Source of the DNA: Stappia sp. WLB 29
Lineage (GTDB): Bacteria > Pseudomonadota > Alphaproteobacteria > Rhizobiales > Stappiaceae
NCBI RefSeq assembly: GCF_023507705.1
Contig: NZ_JALBGD010000014.1
Span: forward strand, 234 to 64,233
Direction: 5' to 3'
Length of the DNA stretch: 64,000 nt
The notes beneath the pieces are model-generated. The model searched no databases. It had not been told where the DNA came from and saw nothing but the letters and a program-made list of their open reading frames with translations. Within the stretch, counting starts at the first letter, position 1, and every line of letters begins with the position of its first letter. Positions 36,428 through 45,628 of this stretch are shown piece by piece. Made by a program: the position numbers and the translations under genes.

Positions 36428-37237
36428 ATGACCGACAGTCCCGCCGACACCCGCCCCGCCCGCATCACCACCCGGATCGAGAATGGCATCGGCTGGCTGG
36501 AGGTGAACAACCCCGTTCGCAAGAACGCCATCACGCTCGCCATGTGGCAAGCTATCCCGCAGGCCGTGGCGGAGCTTGCCGCAGCCCCTGGCGTGCGCGT
36601 CATCGTGCTGCGCGGCGCCGGTGAGGAGACCTTCATCGCCGGTGCCGACATTTCCGAGTTCGCAACCTTGCGCAAGGATGCGGCCTCCGCACGTGCCTAC
36701 GAGGCTTCGAACGCCGCCGCCTTCGACGCCTTGCGCAATGCTCCCCTGCCGACCTTGGCAATGATCCGCGGCTTCTGTCTCGGCGGCGGCTTCGGGCTTG
36801 CGGCCGCCTGCGACCTGCGTATCGCCGAGGACGGCGCAAGTTTCGGCATTCCCGCGGCGCGGCTCGGTGTCGGCTATCCGCCGACGGCGATTGCCGATGT
36901 CGTCCGCCTGCTCGGTCCCTCGCGCGCCAAGCTTCTGTTCTTCACCGCGCGGCGCATCGGCGTGCAGGAGGCCGAGCGGTTCGGCTTCCTCGATATCGTC
37001 GCCTCCGCAGGCACCTTGGAGGCAGAGGCCCGGCGCCTCGCCGGCGAGATCGCGGCCGGCGCGCCCCTCACCCTTCGCGCGGCCCGCGCCGGCATCGACG
37101 CGCTCACCGCGCGCCTGTCGGGCGAGGATCTCGATGCCTGCCAGACGCTGGCCGATGCCTGTTTCGACAGCCGCGATTTCGTGGAAGGGCGAACCGCCTT
37201 CATGGAGAAGCGGTCGCCGGAATTCACCGGCGGTTAA
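36428..37237 (+). CDS. Enoyl-CoA hydratase/isomerase-family protein
   Basis: Crotonase-fold enzyme of 269 aa. The oxyanion-hole loops FIAGADISEFA and GFCLGGGFGLAAACDLRIA are present, and NPVRKNAITLAMW fits the N-terminal strand. The two catalytic Glu positions of true enoyl-CoA hydratases are not both evident (the second block reads IPAARLGVGYPPT), so the reaction could be isomerisation or another crotonase chemistry. The gene stands alone, followed by a gene-free A+T-rich region. Confidence 0.88.
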   Translation: MTDSPADTRPARITTRIENGIGWLEVNNPVRKNAITLAMWQAIPQAVAELAAAPGVRVIVLRGAGEETFIAGADISEFATLRKDAASARAYEASNAAAFDALRNAPLPTLAMIRGFCLGGGFGLAAACDLRIAEDGASFGIPAARLGVGYPPTAIADVVRLLGPSRAKLLFFTARRIGVQEAERFGFLDIVASAGTLEAEARRLAGEIAAGAPLTLRAARAGIDALTARLSGEDLDACQTLADACFDSRDFVEGRTAFMEKRSPEFTGG

Positions 37238-37338
37238 CCATGACGCGCGATACCCGCCTTCGGCAGAGCGATCCCGCCGCGCGAAGGGCGACGGCCGGCG
37301 ACGCAGAGTCATTTTGTTAACCGACTCCTTGCAGCGTC

Positions 37339-37383
37339 AAAAAAAAGAGCCGAGCACGCACCGACTTTGCGGACCGGGCTCTT
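37339..37383 (-). terminator. Minus-strand intrinsic terminator
   Basis: Read on the minus strand, AAGAGCC and GGCTCTT form a 7-bp stem with a 25-nt loop followed by a run of eight T. There is no T-run on the plus strand, so it serves minus-strand transcription. The nearest minus-strand gene ends 400 bp upstream, so it may end a separate RNA. Confidence 0.7.
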
Positions 37384-37560
37384 GACCGGCGGAATCCGGG
37401 ATGATTCTCTGACGCCCGATCCAGCTTGATTCTGTCTGCGAAGATCTTGAATCGGATCCTCAGCAAGCTGACATGTCACTTTAAGATAGACTGAAAATTC
37501 GTTCTTGATCAGAAGCTTGAGAGAAAACTCTCAAGCCGTTCGTTTACTTGAACCAAATTT
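37339..37560 (-). ncRNA. Candidate CtrA-regulated small RNA
   Basis: On the minus strand a perfect CtrA box (37580-37566) is followed by the hairpin GCTTGAGAG-TTTT-CTCTCAAGC (37536-37515) and, about 150 nt further, by an intrinsic terminator. No open frame fits. The 5' end is not determined; the coordinates are a guess based on CtrA boxes sitting near -35. It could also be the long 3' tail of the alpha/beta hydrolase mRNA. Confidence 0.3.
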
Positions 37561-37565
37561 CTGCA

Positions 37566-37580
37566 TTAACCTTCAATTAA
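37566..37580. promoter_or_regulatory. CtrA-type site TTAA-N7-TTAA
   Basis: TTAA-CCTTCAA-TTAA is a perfect CtrA match inside the gene-free island. It could drive a transcript on either strand; the minus strand has a terminator, the plus strand has only a weak 62-codon frame. Confidence 0.6.
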
Positions 37581-37784
37581 CCATACAAGATTTTGATATC
37601 TTTGTAAAAATTTGAACCATCGCCACCTTGAATCGGCAAGTGAGAACCGCGGCGGCTCCGAGCGCGCGAAAGCATGCCAAGACCGCCACGCGCACGGCAG
37701 CGCTCCAGGGCACCTCAAAGCCACCCGGTACCCCGGTTCAAACGCTGAAAAGATCGCTCGAAAAGCCGTGGGCGACTGACCTGC

Positions 37785-38669
37785 TCAGGCGGCGCGCAAC
37801 CGGTCGAGGAAGGTAACCACCGCGCCCGCGAAGGCGTCGTTGCGGTCGCCGGCGACCATGTGCCCCGCCCCTGCGACATCGGTGTACTCGGCATGCGGAA
37901 CCAAGGTCAGGAACTCGTCCACCTGCGCTTCGGTGACCAGTTCCGAGCGCGCGCCGCGCACCAGCAGGACGGGCACCTTCAGCGCCTGCGCCGCACGCAC
38001 GAGCTCGTCCTCGACGCGTTCCTCGATACCCTCGCCGGGCTCGACCGGCCGGCCGCGCCGGTCGCCGAGGAAGCGCGGGTCCCAGTGCCAGCGGTAGCGC
38101 CCGTCGTCGTGAAGACGCAGGTTCTTGGCCAGCCCGTCGAGCCGCTCCGGGCGCTTGCGATGCGGCAGATAGCGGGCGATGGCATCGGCCGCCTCCTCCA
38201 CAGTGCCGAAGCCTGCCTCCGCCCGGTCGGCCATGAAGGAAATCACCTTGTGCACGCCTGCCGGATCCATCCGCGGCGTCACATCGACCAGCACCAGCGC
38301 CGACAGCGTGCCGGGCTGGAACGCCCCCTCGGCCAGCAGGCTCGCCATGCCGCCGAGCGAGGCGCCGATGCCGATGGGCCGCGCGCCCGAGCGCTCGGCG
38401 ATCTGGTCCGACACCGCCACCACGTCGCGGCCGAAGTCGCGGAACTCGTAGGCGCCGCTGTCGACCCAGTCGCTGTCGCCGTGGCCACGCTGGTCGAGGC
38501 ACCACGCGGAGAGCCCGCGTGCGGCCAGCCGTTCGCCGGTCCCCTCCCAGGCATGGCGCGTCTGCCCGCCGCCATGCAGCAGCAGCACGGGCTGCCCGCC
38601 GGCGCCATGGACATCGGCGACGAGGCGGTTGTTCTCCGCCCCGGTCAGCGTGATGGTTTCGCGGCTCAC
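37785..38669 (-). CDS. Alpha/beta-fold hydrolase
   Basis: Hydrolase of 294 aa with the nucleophile S104 in GASLGGM, oxyanion HGGGQTRHAW, and the acid/His pair around VRGARSEL and VAGAGHMV. The start is GTG, overlapping the stop of the upstream hydrolase gene (GTGA), so the two are translationally coupled. Substrate is unknown; likely an esterase or epoxide/C-C hydrolase type. Confidence 0.85.
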   Translation of the reverse strand: MSRETITLTGAENNRLVADVHGAGGQPVLLLHGGGQTRHAWEGTGERLAARGLSAWCLDQRGHGDSDWVDSGAYEFRDFGRDVVAVSDQIAERSGARPIGIGASLGGMASLLAEGAFQPGTLSALVLVDVTPRMDPAGVHKVISFMADRAEAGFGTVEEAADAIARYLPHRKRPERLDGLAKNLRLHDDGRYRWHWDPRFLGDRRGRPVEPGEGIEERVEDELVRAAQALKVPVLLVRGARSELVTEAQVDEFLTLVPHAEYTDVAGAGHMVAGDRNDAFAGAVVTFLDRLRAA

Positions 38670-39433
38670 GCAACGCCCTCCCGCGCCAGGCTCTCAAGAA
38701 AATCGATCACGCCCGCCTTGTAGACCTTGTCGCCCACGGCGATCATGTGATCTCGGCCGGGGATCTCCAGCACCCTGGCTCTTGGCATCAGCCGGGCGAG
38801 CTTCTCCGGCGAACCGGCGATCTCGTCCTTGGTCCCAACGGCAACCAGAACCGGCTGGGTGATGCGGGAGACCTCGTCCTCGCTGATCTTCTGCCGTGAG
38901 GAGCGCATGCAGGCGGCAAGCGCGAGACGGTCGGAATTGGTCTGCTCGGCAAAGGCCCGGAAGGCGCGCGCTCCCCGATCCGTCACGTCGGACAGCTTCT
39001 CGGCCTCGAGACCCGCCGCGATCGGCTCGGGATCGCCGACGCCGGTAATCATGCCATAGCCCAGCCCTCCGAAGACGGCGCTGCGTACCCGCTGCGGATG
39101 GTTCAACGTCAGGAAAGCGGAGATCCGCGCGCCCATCGAGTAGCCCATTACGTCAGTCCGTTCGATGCCGAGATGGTCCAGCAGGCGCCTTGCATCCTCT
39201 GCCATCGCCGGCGCGCCGTAGTCGTCGGGATTGTGGCTGCCGGCGCTCTCGCCGTGCCCGCGGTTGTCGATGGCGATCACCCGCCGGCCGGCCTCGGTGA
39301 GCAGCTTCACCCAGCCGGGATAGACCCAGTTCACATGCTTGTTGGAGGCAAAGCCGTGGATGAGAAGGATCGGCTCGCCCCGTCCCTCGTCCAGATAGGC
39401 GAGGCGGAGACCGGCGGAATCGAAATGGGGCAT
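38666..39433 (-). CDS. Alpha/beta-fold hydrolase
   Basis: Hydrolase of 255 aa with nucleophile S99 in GYSMGAR, oxyanion HGFASN, and a terminal PGRDHMIAVGDK carrying the catalytic His. MPHFDSAGLRLAYLDEG is the family N-terminus, so the much longer open frame upstream is not used. Together with the next hydrolase it forms a two-gene operon of related enzymes, perhaps a duplication that diverged. Confidence 0.87.
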   Translation of the reverse strand: MPHFDSAGLRLAYLDEGRGEPILLIHGFASNKHVNWVYPGWVKLLTEAGRRVIAIDNRGHGESAGSHNPDDYGAPAMAEDARRLLDHLGIERTDVMGYSMGARISAFLTLNHPQRVRSAVFGGLGYGMITGVGDPEPIAAGLEAEKLSDVTDRGARAFRAFAEQTNSDRLALAACMRSSRQKISEDEVSRITQPVLVAVGTKDEIAGSPEKLARLMPRARVLEIPGRDHMIAVGDKVYKAGVIDFLESLAREGVA

Positions 39434-39650
39434 CGGAGCCTTTACCTTGACGTAAACGTAAAAACACGGAGTCCCACGATAATGCGCATGGCTGCCGATG
39501 AAAAGCCTGCAGCCCCCGGGCCGCCCGCCCCTTGTTCGTGCTCCCTGCTTCCGGTCGCCGCAGTTGTGGCGAAACCGCCACTTCCCCCTGTTCAAACCGC
39601 TCCTTCCTGCGTATGGTCCGGCAAATCCTGCAGGACATGCTGAACGACGG

Positions 39651-39905
39651 ATGGATGCGATGGCGCATGCTGTAATTCCCCATTTCCAGAACGACCGCGG
39701 CCTGGAGTCGATCGAGATCGGCGCGAAGGAGTTCCAGTGCGTGGGGGCCCGCCCGCCCTTCGACCATCCGCACGTCTTCCTGGACATGGGCGACGACAAT
39801 GAGATCATCTGTCCCTACTGCTCGACGCTCTACCGCTACAACCCGGCCCTGAGTGCTCATCAGGCGGAGCCGGCCGACTGCGTCTGGACCCCGGAAGCCG
39901 CCTGA
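39651..39905 (+). CDS. NDUFS6-like zinc-finger protein
   Basis: Short protein of 84 aa with the pattern C-x8-H ... CPYC (FQCVGARPPFDHP; IICPYCSTLY) that defines the zinc-finger family including the complex I accessory subunit NDUFS6. Bacterial homologues are widespread in alphaproteobacteria. Start may be this ATG or the one three codons later (MAHAVIP). It is followed 25 bp later by the FAD monooxygenase. Confidence 0.85.
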   Translation: MDAMAHAVIPHFQNDRGLESIEIGAKEFQCVGARPPFDHPHVFLDMGDDNEIICPYCSTLYRYNPALSAHQAEPADCVWTPEAA

Positions 39906-39930
39906 CCGACGGCTGTCGCAAGGCTCGCGC

Positions 39931-41154
39931 ATGGCGCAGTCCCACTCCGACGCGAACCGCATCTTCATCGCCGGCGCAGGCATCGGCGGTCTGACGGCCG
40001 CCCTGTGCCTGTCGCGCCGCTCGCGAGCCGTAACGGTGATCGAGCAGGCGAGCGAGTTGCGCCCCGTCGGCTCCGGCTTGCAGCTCCCCCCCAATACGAT
40101 GCAGGTGCTGCGCGCCCTCGGCCTTGAAGACGCATTGCTGCCCCATGTGGTGGCTCCCCGCGCCATTCAGGTCATGACGTCCCGCAGCGACACCCTGGTC
40201 GCCGAAATCCCGCTCGGGAAGATCGCCGAGAAGCGCTACGGCGCGCCTTATCTGGTCATTCACCGCGCAGACCTGCAGGAAGTGCTGCTCAAGGCGGCCC
40301 GCGCGTCCGCCGGCATTACCCTGCGCCTCGGCACGCGGCTGCGCGCAGCCGCGCAAAGCGCCGACGCCATCAAGCTGGAACTCGCGCACGCAGCCGGGGA
40401 CACGGATCCACATACCCCGCTCGATCACGATACGGGCGCGGCACTGATCGGCGCCGACGGCGTCTGGTCGACCGTGCGCCGCCGCGTCATGGGCCTGCGT
40501 GCCGCCGCCTTCTCCGGGCGCACCGCCTACCGGGCCGTCATCCCGGCGAGCGAGGTGCCCGAGCGCTGGCGCAACGTCACGGGCCTGTGGCTCGGCCCGC
40601 GCGCCCATGTCGTGCACTACCCCGTTGCCGGCGGCGAAAGCTTCAATCTTGTCGCCCTGGTGGAAGAGGACTGGCAGGAAGAGGCCTGGTCCGCCCCTGC
40701 CGACCGGGATCCCCTGCTCGCCCGCTTTCGCGACTGGCCGGGCAACTGCCGCGAACTGCTTTCCCTCCCCTCCTCGTGGCTGAAATGGGCGCTTTGCTCG
40801 ATGGATCCAGGCACCAGCTGGGTCGACGGGCGCTTTGCCCTGCTCGGCGATGCAGCCCATGCGATGCTGCCCTTTGCCGCCCAGGGCGCGGCCATGGCGA
40901 TCGAGGACGCGGAGGCGCTGGCACGTCATCTCGACCGGGGCGCGAGCGATGTCCCGCGCGCCATGCGCGCCTATGAGACGGAACGGCAGGACCGGGCCGA
41001 GCGGGTGATGCGCCTGGCACGCTCCAACGACCGCATCTACCACATGAGCGGGCCGCTGGCGCTTGCCCGCGACCTGGTGATGCGATCCCTGCCGTCGGAA
41101 CGTCTTCTCGCGCGGCTCGATTGGCTATATGGATGGCGGCCTCCGGGCGCCTGA
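39931..41154 (+). CDS. FAD-dependent aromatic monooxygenase (UbiH/salicylate hydroxylase-like)
   Basis: Flavoprotein of 407 aa with the FAD-binding GAGIGGLTA (15-23), the DG-type motif ALIGADGVWSTVRR (about 167), and the GD motif LLGDAAHAMLPFAAQGA (about 300). The class hydroxylates aromatic or ubiquinone-related substrates using NAD(P)H and O2. The exact substrate is not evident; no ring-cleavage genes are near. Confidence 0.88.
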   Translation: MAQSHSDANRIFIAGAGIGGLTAALCLSRRSRAVTVIEQASELRPVGSGLQLPPNTMQVLRALGLEDALLPHVVAPRAIQVMTSRSDTLVAEIPLGKIAEKRYGAPYLVIHRADLQEVLLKAARASAGITLRLGTRLRAAAQSADAIKLELAHAAGDTDPHTPLDHDTGAALIGADGVWSTVRRRVMGLRAAAFSGRTAYRAVIPASEVPERWRNVTGLWLGPRAHVVHYPVAGGESFNLVALVEEDWQEEAWSAPADRDPLLARFRDWPGNCRELLSLPSSWLKWALCSMDPGTSWVDGRFALLGDAAHAMLPFAAQGAAMAIEDAEALARHLDRGASDVPRAMRAYETERQDRAERVMRLARSNDRIYHMSGPLALARDLVMRSLPSERLLARLDWLYGWRPPGA

Positions 41155-41229
41155 TCATGCCCGCGAGCGCACCGCCCCGCATCCCGACGGCGCGGCGAAA
41201 GGGGCGACAGGGACTGATCCGGGAGTGTG

Positions 41230-41973
41230 ATGGGCATGTCGGCTGACCAGGACATCGTAACCGCAGGCTTCCTCGTCATCGGCGACGAGATCCTGTCGGG
41301 GCGCACCAAGGACAAGAATATCGGCTATCTCGCCGAATATCTCACGGCCATCGGCGTCGACCTGTCCGAGGTGCGCGTGGTGCCGGATGTGGAAGACCGC
41401 ATCGTCGAGGCGGTGCGGGAGCTGAGCGCCCGCTACACCTATGTCTTCACCTCCGGCGGCATCGGCCCCACCCATGACGACATCACCGCCGATTCGATGG
41501 CCAAGGCCTTCGGCGTGCCGATCGACCACGACCCGCGCGCCGTCGAGATCCTTCGCAACTTCTATCCCGAGGGCCAGCTGACCGAGGCGCGCCTGCGCAT
41601 GGCGCGCATTCCGCAAGGGGCGGACCTCATCGAGAATTCCGTCTCGAAGGCGCCCGGCTTCCGTATCGGCAACGTCCATGTCATGGCCGGTGTCCCCTCG
41701 ATCATGCAGGCCATGCTCGACGCCGTCGCCCCGACGTTGAAGACCGGCAAGCGCATGCTGTCGGAGGCGGTGGATGCCGACCTGCCGGAAAGCCGGATCG
41801 CAGCGAGCCTGCGCGAGATCCAGGAGGCGCATCCCGGCGTCATGATCGGCTCCTACCCGCGCTCCGTCGACGGGCGCTTCTCGACCCAGATCGTCGTGCG
41901 CTCGCGCGACGGCGACTTGCTGCAACGGGCGGCCGAGGCGGTGCGCGCCGCCGTCGCCGCCACCACCCGCTGA
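41230..41973 (+). CDS. CinA-like molybdopterin-binding domain protein
   Basis: Protein of 247 aa with the MoaB/CinA N-terminal fold: [19 protein letters not shown], then [17 protein letters not shown]. The C-terminal nicotinamide-nucleotide amidase domain of full CinA is absent. Family members are called competence/damage-inducible A or molybdopterin-binding, with no settled function. Three start codons lie close together; the second fits the ribosome site GGGAG best. Confidence 0.85.
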   Translation: MGMSADQDIVTAGFLVIGDEILSGRTKDKNIGYLAEYLTAIGVDLSEVRVVPDVEDRIVEAVRELSARYTYVFTSGGIGPTHDDITADSMAKAFGVPIDHDPRAVEILRNFYPEGQLTEARLRMARIPQGADLIENSVSKAPGFRIGNVHVMAGVPSIMQAMLDAVAPTLKTGKRMLSEAVDADLPESRIAASLREIQEAHPGVMIGSYPRSVDGRFSTQIVVRSRDGDLLQRAAEAVRAAVAATTR

Positions 41974-42011
41974 CCTTTCACGTATCTGCCGAACGACAGG
42001 ACCCGACCCGC

Positions 42012-42521
42012 ATGGAAAACCCGCAAGCCCCCAAAGCCTTTCCCGTTTCCTGGGACCAGTTCCACCGCGATTGCCGTGCCCTCGCGTGGCGCCTGTCGGG
42101 ACAGGGCAAGTGGGAAGCGATCGTCTGCATCACCCGCGGCGGCCTGGTTCCGGCGGCCATCGTCGCGCGTGAGCTCGGCATCCGGCTCATCGAGACGGTG
42201 TGCGTCGCCTCCTATCACGACTACGAGAATCAGGGCGAGCTGCAGGTCCTGAAGACCATCGACAAGAAGGTGGTCGATCTGAACGGCGGCAAGGGATCCG
42301 GCGTGCTGGTCATCGACGACCTGGTCGATACCGGCAAGACCGCGCGTGTCGTTCGCGAGATGCTGCCCGAAGCGCATTTCGCCACCGTCTATGCCAAGCC
42401 GATGGGCCGTCCGCTGGTCGATACCTTCGTCACCGAAGTCTCGCAGGACACCTGGATCTATTTCCCTTGGGACATGGGCTGGCAATTTCAACCGCCGATC
42501 GCCACCAGCACGCAGGGCTGA
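42012..42521 (+). CDS. gpt: Xanthine/hypoxanthine phosphoribosyltransferase
   Basis: Purine salvage enzyme of 169 aa: [18 protein letters not shown] and [19 protein letters not shown] at the N-terminus, then the PRPP loop [14 protein letters not shown] (from about residue 97), as in Gpt. It makes XMP/GMP from xanthine or guanine. The C-terminal region [10 protein letters not shown] closes the active site. It may be coupled to the preceding CinA-like gene. Confidence 0.9.
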   Translation: MENPQAPKAFPVSWDQFHRDCRALAWRLSGQGKWEAIVCITRGGLVPAAIVARELGIRLIETVCVASYHDYENQGELQVLKTIDKKVVDLNGGKGSGVLVIDDLVDTGKTARVVREMLPEAHFATVYAKPMGRPLVDTFVTEVSQDTWIYFPWDMGWQFQPPIATSTQG

Positions 42522-42640
42522 AGAACCCTGCGTCAACTCTGCCGCACAGCTCCCCGGCGGGTGCAGGCCAGCCCTGCACTCGCGGGAAAGTTATTGCCCT
42601 GCCCATATTTCGGCGCAATTTCTCAGCCTATAACCGCGTT

Positions 42641-43378
42641 ATGACACACGAGATTCTCCCGCGCGCCGGTTCCCTTCCCGCTTCCGGCAACACCCTCATG
42701 TCGCGTCGCACCGCTCTGGTCGGTCTCGGCGCGATGGCGCTTGCCGGCTGCCAGAGCACGGGCAACAACCCGCGCATCCAGGCGGCATCGGCGGCGGCAC
42801 CGGCTCCGGTGATCGACCCGTACTACCTGCAGATGTACGCGGCGATGCCGAACGAGAAATTCCCGATCCCGGCCGTGGACTTGCGCCGCGTCGATCCGGT
42901 CTACTTCCGCCAGGTGGTGCCTTACCGTACCCAGGAACGCGCCGGCACGCTCGTGGTCGACACGCCGAACCGGTTCCTTTACCTGGTGATGGAAAACGGA
43001 CAGGCCCTGCGCTATGGCGTCGGCATCGGCCGCGCCGGCTTCGACTGGGGCGGGCGTGCCCGCATTGCCTACAAGCGCGCCTGGCCGCGCTGGACGCCGC
43101 CGGCCGAGATGATCGCCCGGCAGCCGGAGTTGGAGCCTTATCGCAACGGCATGGAGCCGGGGCTGGACAACCCGCTCGGCGCCCGTGCTCTCTATATTTT
43201 CGAGGGCAATCGCGACACGATCTACCGCATCCACGGCACGATGGAATACTGGACCATCGGCAAGGCGGTCTCTTCCGGTTGCGTGCGCTTGATGAATCAG
43301 GACGTCATCGACCTCGCTGCAAGGGTGCCGAACGATACTCCGATCGTCGTCCTGCAGGACAATAGCGGCCTCGCCTGA
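42641..43378 (+). CDS. L,D-transpeptidase (YkuD domain) lipoprotein
   Basis: Protein of 245 aa. The lipobox LAGC (C37) after a short signal, which also holds RR (MSRRTALVGLG), suggests a membrane-anchored lipoprotein. The YkuD domain (about 95-240) shows HGTMEYWTIGK and SSGCVR with catalytic C214. The enzyme makes 3-3 peptidoglycan crosslinks or attaches lipoproteins to peptidoglycan. An alternative start at the ATG of MSRRTALV, 19 codons later, would give a cleaner signal. Confidence 0.87.
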   Translation: MTHEILPRAGSLPASGNTLMSRRTALVGLGAMALAGCQSTGNNPRIQAASAAAPAPVIDPYYLQMYAAMPNEKFPIPAVDLRRVDPVYFRQVVPYRTQERAGTLVVDTPNRFLYLVMENGQALRYGVGIGRAGFDWGGRARIAYKRAWPRWTPPAEMIARQPELEPYRNGMEPGLDNPLGARALYIFEGNRDTIYRIHGTMEYWTIGKAVSSGCVRLMNQDVIDLAARVPNDTPIVVLQDNSGLA

Positions 43379-43425
43379 CGGCAGCGCCCGCATTTCCTCC
43401 GCATCCGACAGGCGCAAGATTCCGG

Positions 43426-43452
43426 CGGGCCCGTTGCAACGGGCCCGTTTTA
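43426..43452. terminator. Intrinsic terminator
   Basis: CGGGCCCGTT and AACGGGCCCG form a perfect 10-bp stem with a two-base loop, then TTTTA. It ends the L,D-transpeptidase gene just before the convergent sfsA. Confidence 0.85.
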
Positions 43453-43453
43453 G

Positions 43454-44155
43454 TTATGGCAGCAAGGTTATCCGCTGCTCGGCGATGATTTCCTCCGGCG
43501 TGATCCGGCAACCGATCGCATAGGCCTCGACGCCTCGCTCCCGCGCCGCCGCAAAGGCGGCTGCATAGGCCGGATCGAGATCGCCGGCAAAGGAGAGGCG
43601 GTCGCAGTCCGGTCGCTGCACGAGATAGACCATCGCCGCGCGCGAACCTTCCGCCACCATGTCTCCCATCTCGACCAGATGCTTGGCACCGCGCGCAGTC
43701 ACCGAGTCCGGGAACTCGGCGAGGCCCGCCTGCCGCATCAGGTGAACGTTCTTCACCTCGACATAGACCGGACGGCCGTCGGTCCCCTCAAGCAGAATGT
43801 CGATGCGCGAGTTGCGGCCGTATTTCACTTCGCGGCGCAGCCCGGTGAAGCCGGCCAGTTCCTCGATCAACCCGGCACGCAGCGCCTCCTCGACCAGGCC
43901 GTTGGGATGCGCGGTGTTGATGCCGACCAGCGCTCCGTCGGCCTCCACGATCTCCCAGGAATATTTCAGCTTGCGCGCCGGATTGTCGGAGACCGACAGA
44001 TAGACCCGCGCGCCGGGCTCGCGCAGTCCCAGCATCGAGCCGGGATTGGCACAGTGGGCCGTCACCTCCTCGCCGCTGTCGAGAACGACATCGGCAAGGA
44101 ATCGCTTGTAGCGCTTGACGAGACGGCCGGGCACGAGGGGAGTGGCGAAGCGCAA
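43454..44155 (-). CDS. sfsA: Sugar fermentation stimulation protein homologue SfsA (DNA/RNA nuclease)
   Basis: Protein of 233 aa of the SfsA family: [31 protein letters not shown], then the nuclease-like RIDILLE and [11 protein letters not shown] (D and E/K of a PD-(D/E)xK-type site). The family was named for maltose phenotypes in E. coli, and nuclease activity has been proposed. In related genomes it is often next to map and radC; here 5.6 kb of other genes intervene. Confidence 0.88.
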   Translation of the reverse strand: MRFATPLVPGRLVKRYKRFLADVVLDSGEEVTAHCANPGSMLGLREPGARVYLSVSDNPARKLKYSWEIVEADGALVGINTAHPNGLVEEALRAGLIEELAGFTGLRREVKYGRNSRIDILLEGTDGRPVYVEVKNVHLMRQAGLAEFPDSVTARGAKHLVEMGDMVAEGSRAAMVYLVQRPDCDRLSFAGDLDPAYAAAFAAARERGVEAYAIGCRITPEEIIAEQRITLLP

Positions 44156-44182
44156 GGGGAAACTCCGGACAGTTGAACGGGC

Positions 44183-45628
44183 TCAGCGCGACCAGAAGTC
44201 GGGATCGAGCAGTACCAGCACGGTGAACAGCTCGAGCCGGCCCATCAGCATGGCAAAGGACAGGATCCACTTCGCCCCATCGGGCAGCGGTGCGAAGTTG
44301 CCCGCCGGGCCGATGATCGGGCCGAGACCGGGGCCGACATTGGAGATCGCCGTTGCCGCCGCCGACAGGGCGGTGACGAGGTCGAGACCGAAGCCGGACA
44401 ACGCCAGCGTGATCGCACCCACTGAGCCCATGTAGACGACGAGAAAGGCCAGGACCGAGAAGGACAGCTCCGGCGTCAGGCGGGCATTGGCGTATTGCTC
44501 GGACATCACCCGGTTCGGCCGGACCATCCGCCGCACATGCGCCCGCACGGTGCCGAAGAACACCAGAAAGCGGAAGATCTTGATACCGCCGGACGTGGAG
44601 CCCGTGCAGCCGCCGACAAAGGTCAGCAGCAGGGCGAGGCCGATCACCGGCGGACCCCAGGTGGTGTAGTCGCCCATGGCGAAACCCGTCGTCGTGATGA
44701 TCGAGACGATGTTGAAGGTCGAGGCCAGCAGCGCTTCGGAGAAGTTCATCTCCAGCGCCGCCCCGAGATAGACCGTCACCGCCAGCGAGGTCAGAACCAC
44801 GAGGCCGAGCAGCGCCCGCACCTGCGGGTCGTTCCACAGCAGCAGCGGCCGGCCGCGCAAGGCCTGGATGATCAGCACGAAAGGCATGGCACCGATCAGC
44901 ATGAAGACCACGGCGACCCAACCGGCAGCAGGATTGGCGAAAAAACCGAAAGACGCATCGTGCGTGGAATAGCCGCCGGTCGCGATCGTCGCCATCGCAT
45001 GGTTGATCGCATCAAACACCGTCATGCCGGTCAGCAGGAAGGCGAGCACGCAGACGAAGGTCAGGAACAGGTAGGTGATGCCGAACAGACGGATCAGTTC
45101 GACCGAGCGCGCGACGATCTTCTCGCTGCGGTCCGAGCTCTCGCTCTGGAAGAGCTGCATGCCGCCGATCCGCAGGAACGGCAGCAGAACGATGGCCATG
45201 ACGACGATGCCGACGCCGCCCATCCATTGCATCAGGGAGCGCCACACCAGCAAACCGGGAGGCAGGCTGTCGAGGCCGGAAAGGACTGTCGATCCCGTCG
45301 TCGTGAAGCCGGATACCGCCTCGAACACCGCATCCGCATACCCGATGCCGAGCCACAGGAACGGCAGCGCCCCGAAGGCCGGCAGCGTCAGCCAGGACAG
45401 CGTCGTCAGGATGAAGGTCTGGCGAATGTCGAGCCCCTCGGTCAGCGCACCGCCGACGGCGACGGACAGCAGCAGGCCGATCAGGCCGGTGATCAGCGCC
45501 GACATGACGAAGGCCTGCCAGTCGGCATTGCGCGCGGCGACGTCGACCATTGCCGGGATGAGCATGGCTGTCGCCAGGCCCACGTAGAGAAAACCGAGGA
45601 CGTTGAGCACGGGGCGAAGCGAAATCAC
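44183..45628 (-). CDS. trkH: Potassium uptake protein TrkH
   Basis: Integral membrane K+ translocating subunit of 481 aa starting at a GTG whose N-terminus ISLRPVLNVLGFLYVG matches TrkH. The four pore loops typical of Trk (SGFTTTGSTV, with its selectivity-type GG/TG context, and later TTGFAMGDY, TGSTSGGIK, NVGPGLGP) are visible. It works with a cytoplasmic TrkA subunit, which is not in the window. Part of an ion-transport block. Confidence 0.92.
   Translation of the reverse strand: MISLRPVLNVLGFLYVGLATAMLIPAMVDVAARNADWQAFVMSALITGLIGLLLSVAVGGALTEGLDIRQTFILTTLSWLTLPAFGALPFLWLGIGYADAVFEAVSGFTTTGSTVLSGLDSLPPGLLVWRSLMQWMGGVGIVVMAIVLLPFLRIGGMQLFQSESSDRSEKIVARSVELIRLFGITYLFLTFVCVLAFLLTGMTVFDAINHAMATIATGGYSTHDASFGFFANPAAGWVAVVFMLIGAMPFVLIIQALRGRPLLLWNDPQVRALLGLVVLTSLAVTVYLGAALEMNFSEALLASTFNIVSIITTTGFAMGDYTTWGPPVIGLALLLTFVGGCTGSTSGGIKIFRFLVFFGTVRAHVRRMVRPNRVMSEQYANARLTPELSFSVLAFLVVYMGSVGAITLALSGFGLDLVTALSAAATAISNVGPGLGPIIGPAGNFAPLPDGAKWILSFAMLMGRLELFTVLVLLDPDFWSR

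Larger units (their letters stand above)
37238..37784. other. Gene-free, A+T-rich island with CtrA and GANTC sites
   Basis: 547 bp between the crotonase gene and the alpha/beta hydrolase gene (convergent) carry no supported gene. Four GANTC (CcrM) sites lie within 62 bp (37392, 37403, 37428, 37449) and a fifth at 37630. There are also a perfect CtrA box, a 9-bp perfect hairpin, and a minus-strand terminator. CTTGAATCGG occurs twice (37446, 37627). A 62-codon plus-strand frame from a TTG at 37628 is open but unsupported. Confidence 0.5.

Noticed and set aside
37238-37784. Chromosome replication origin
   Set aside because: CtrA and GANTC sites and A+T-richness recall the Caulobacter origin, but I see no DnaA boxes (TTATCCACA-like) and no hemE, dnaA or parAB nearby.
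37628-37816. A 62-codon plus-strand frame from a TTG after the CtrA box
   Set aside because: It lacks a ribosome site and a family match, has ordinary composition for non-coding DNA, and overlaps the end of the convergent hydrolase gene. Ribosome profiling would settle it.
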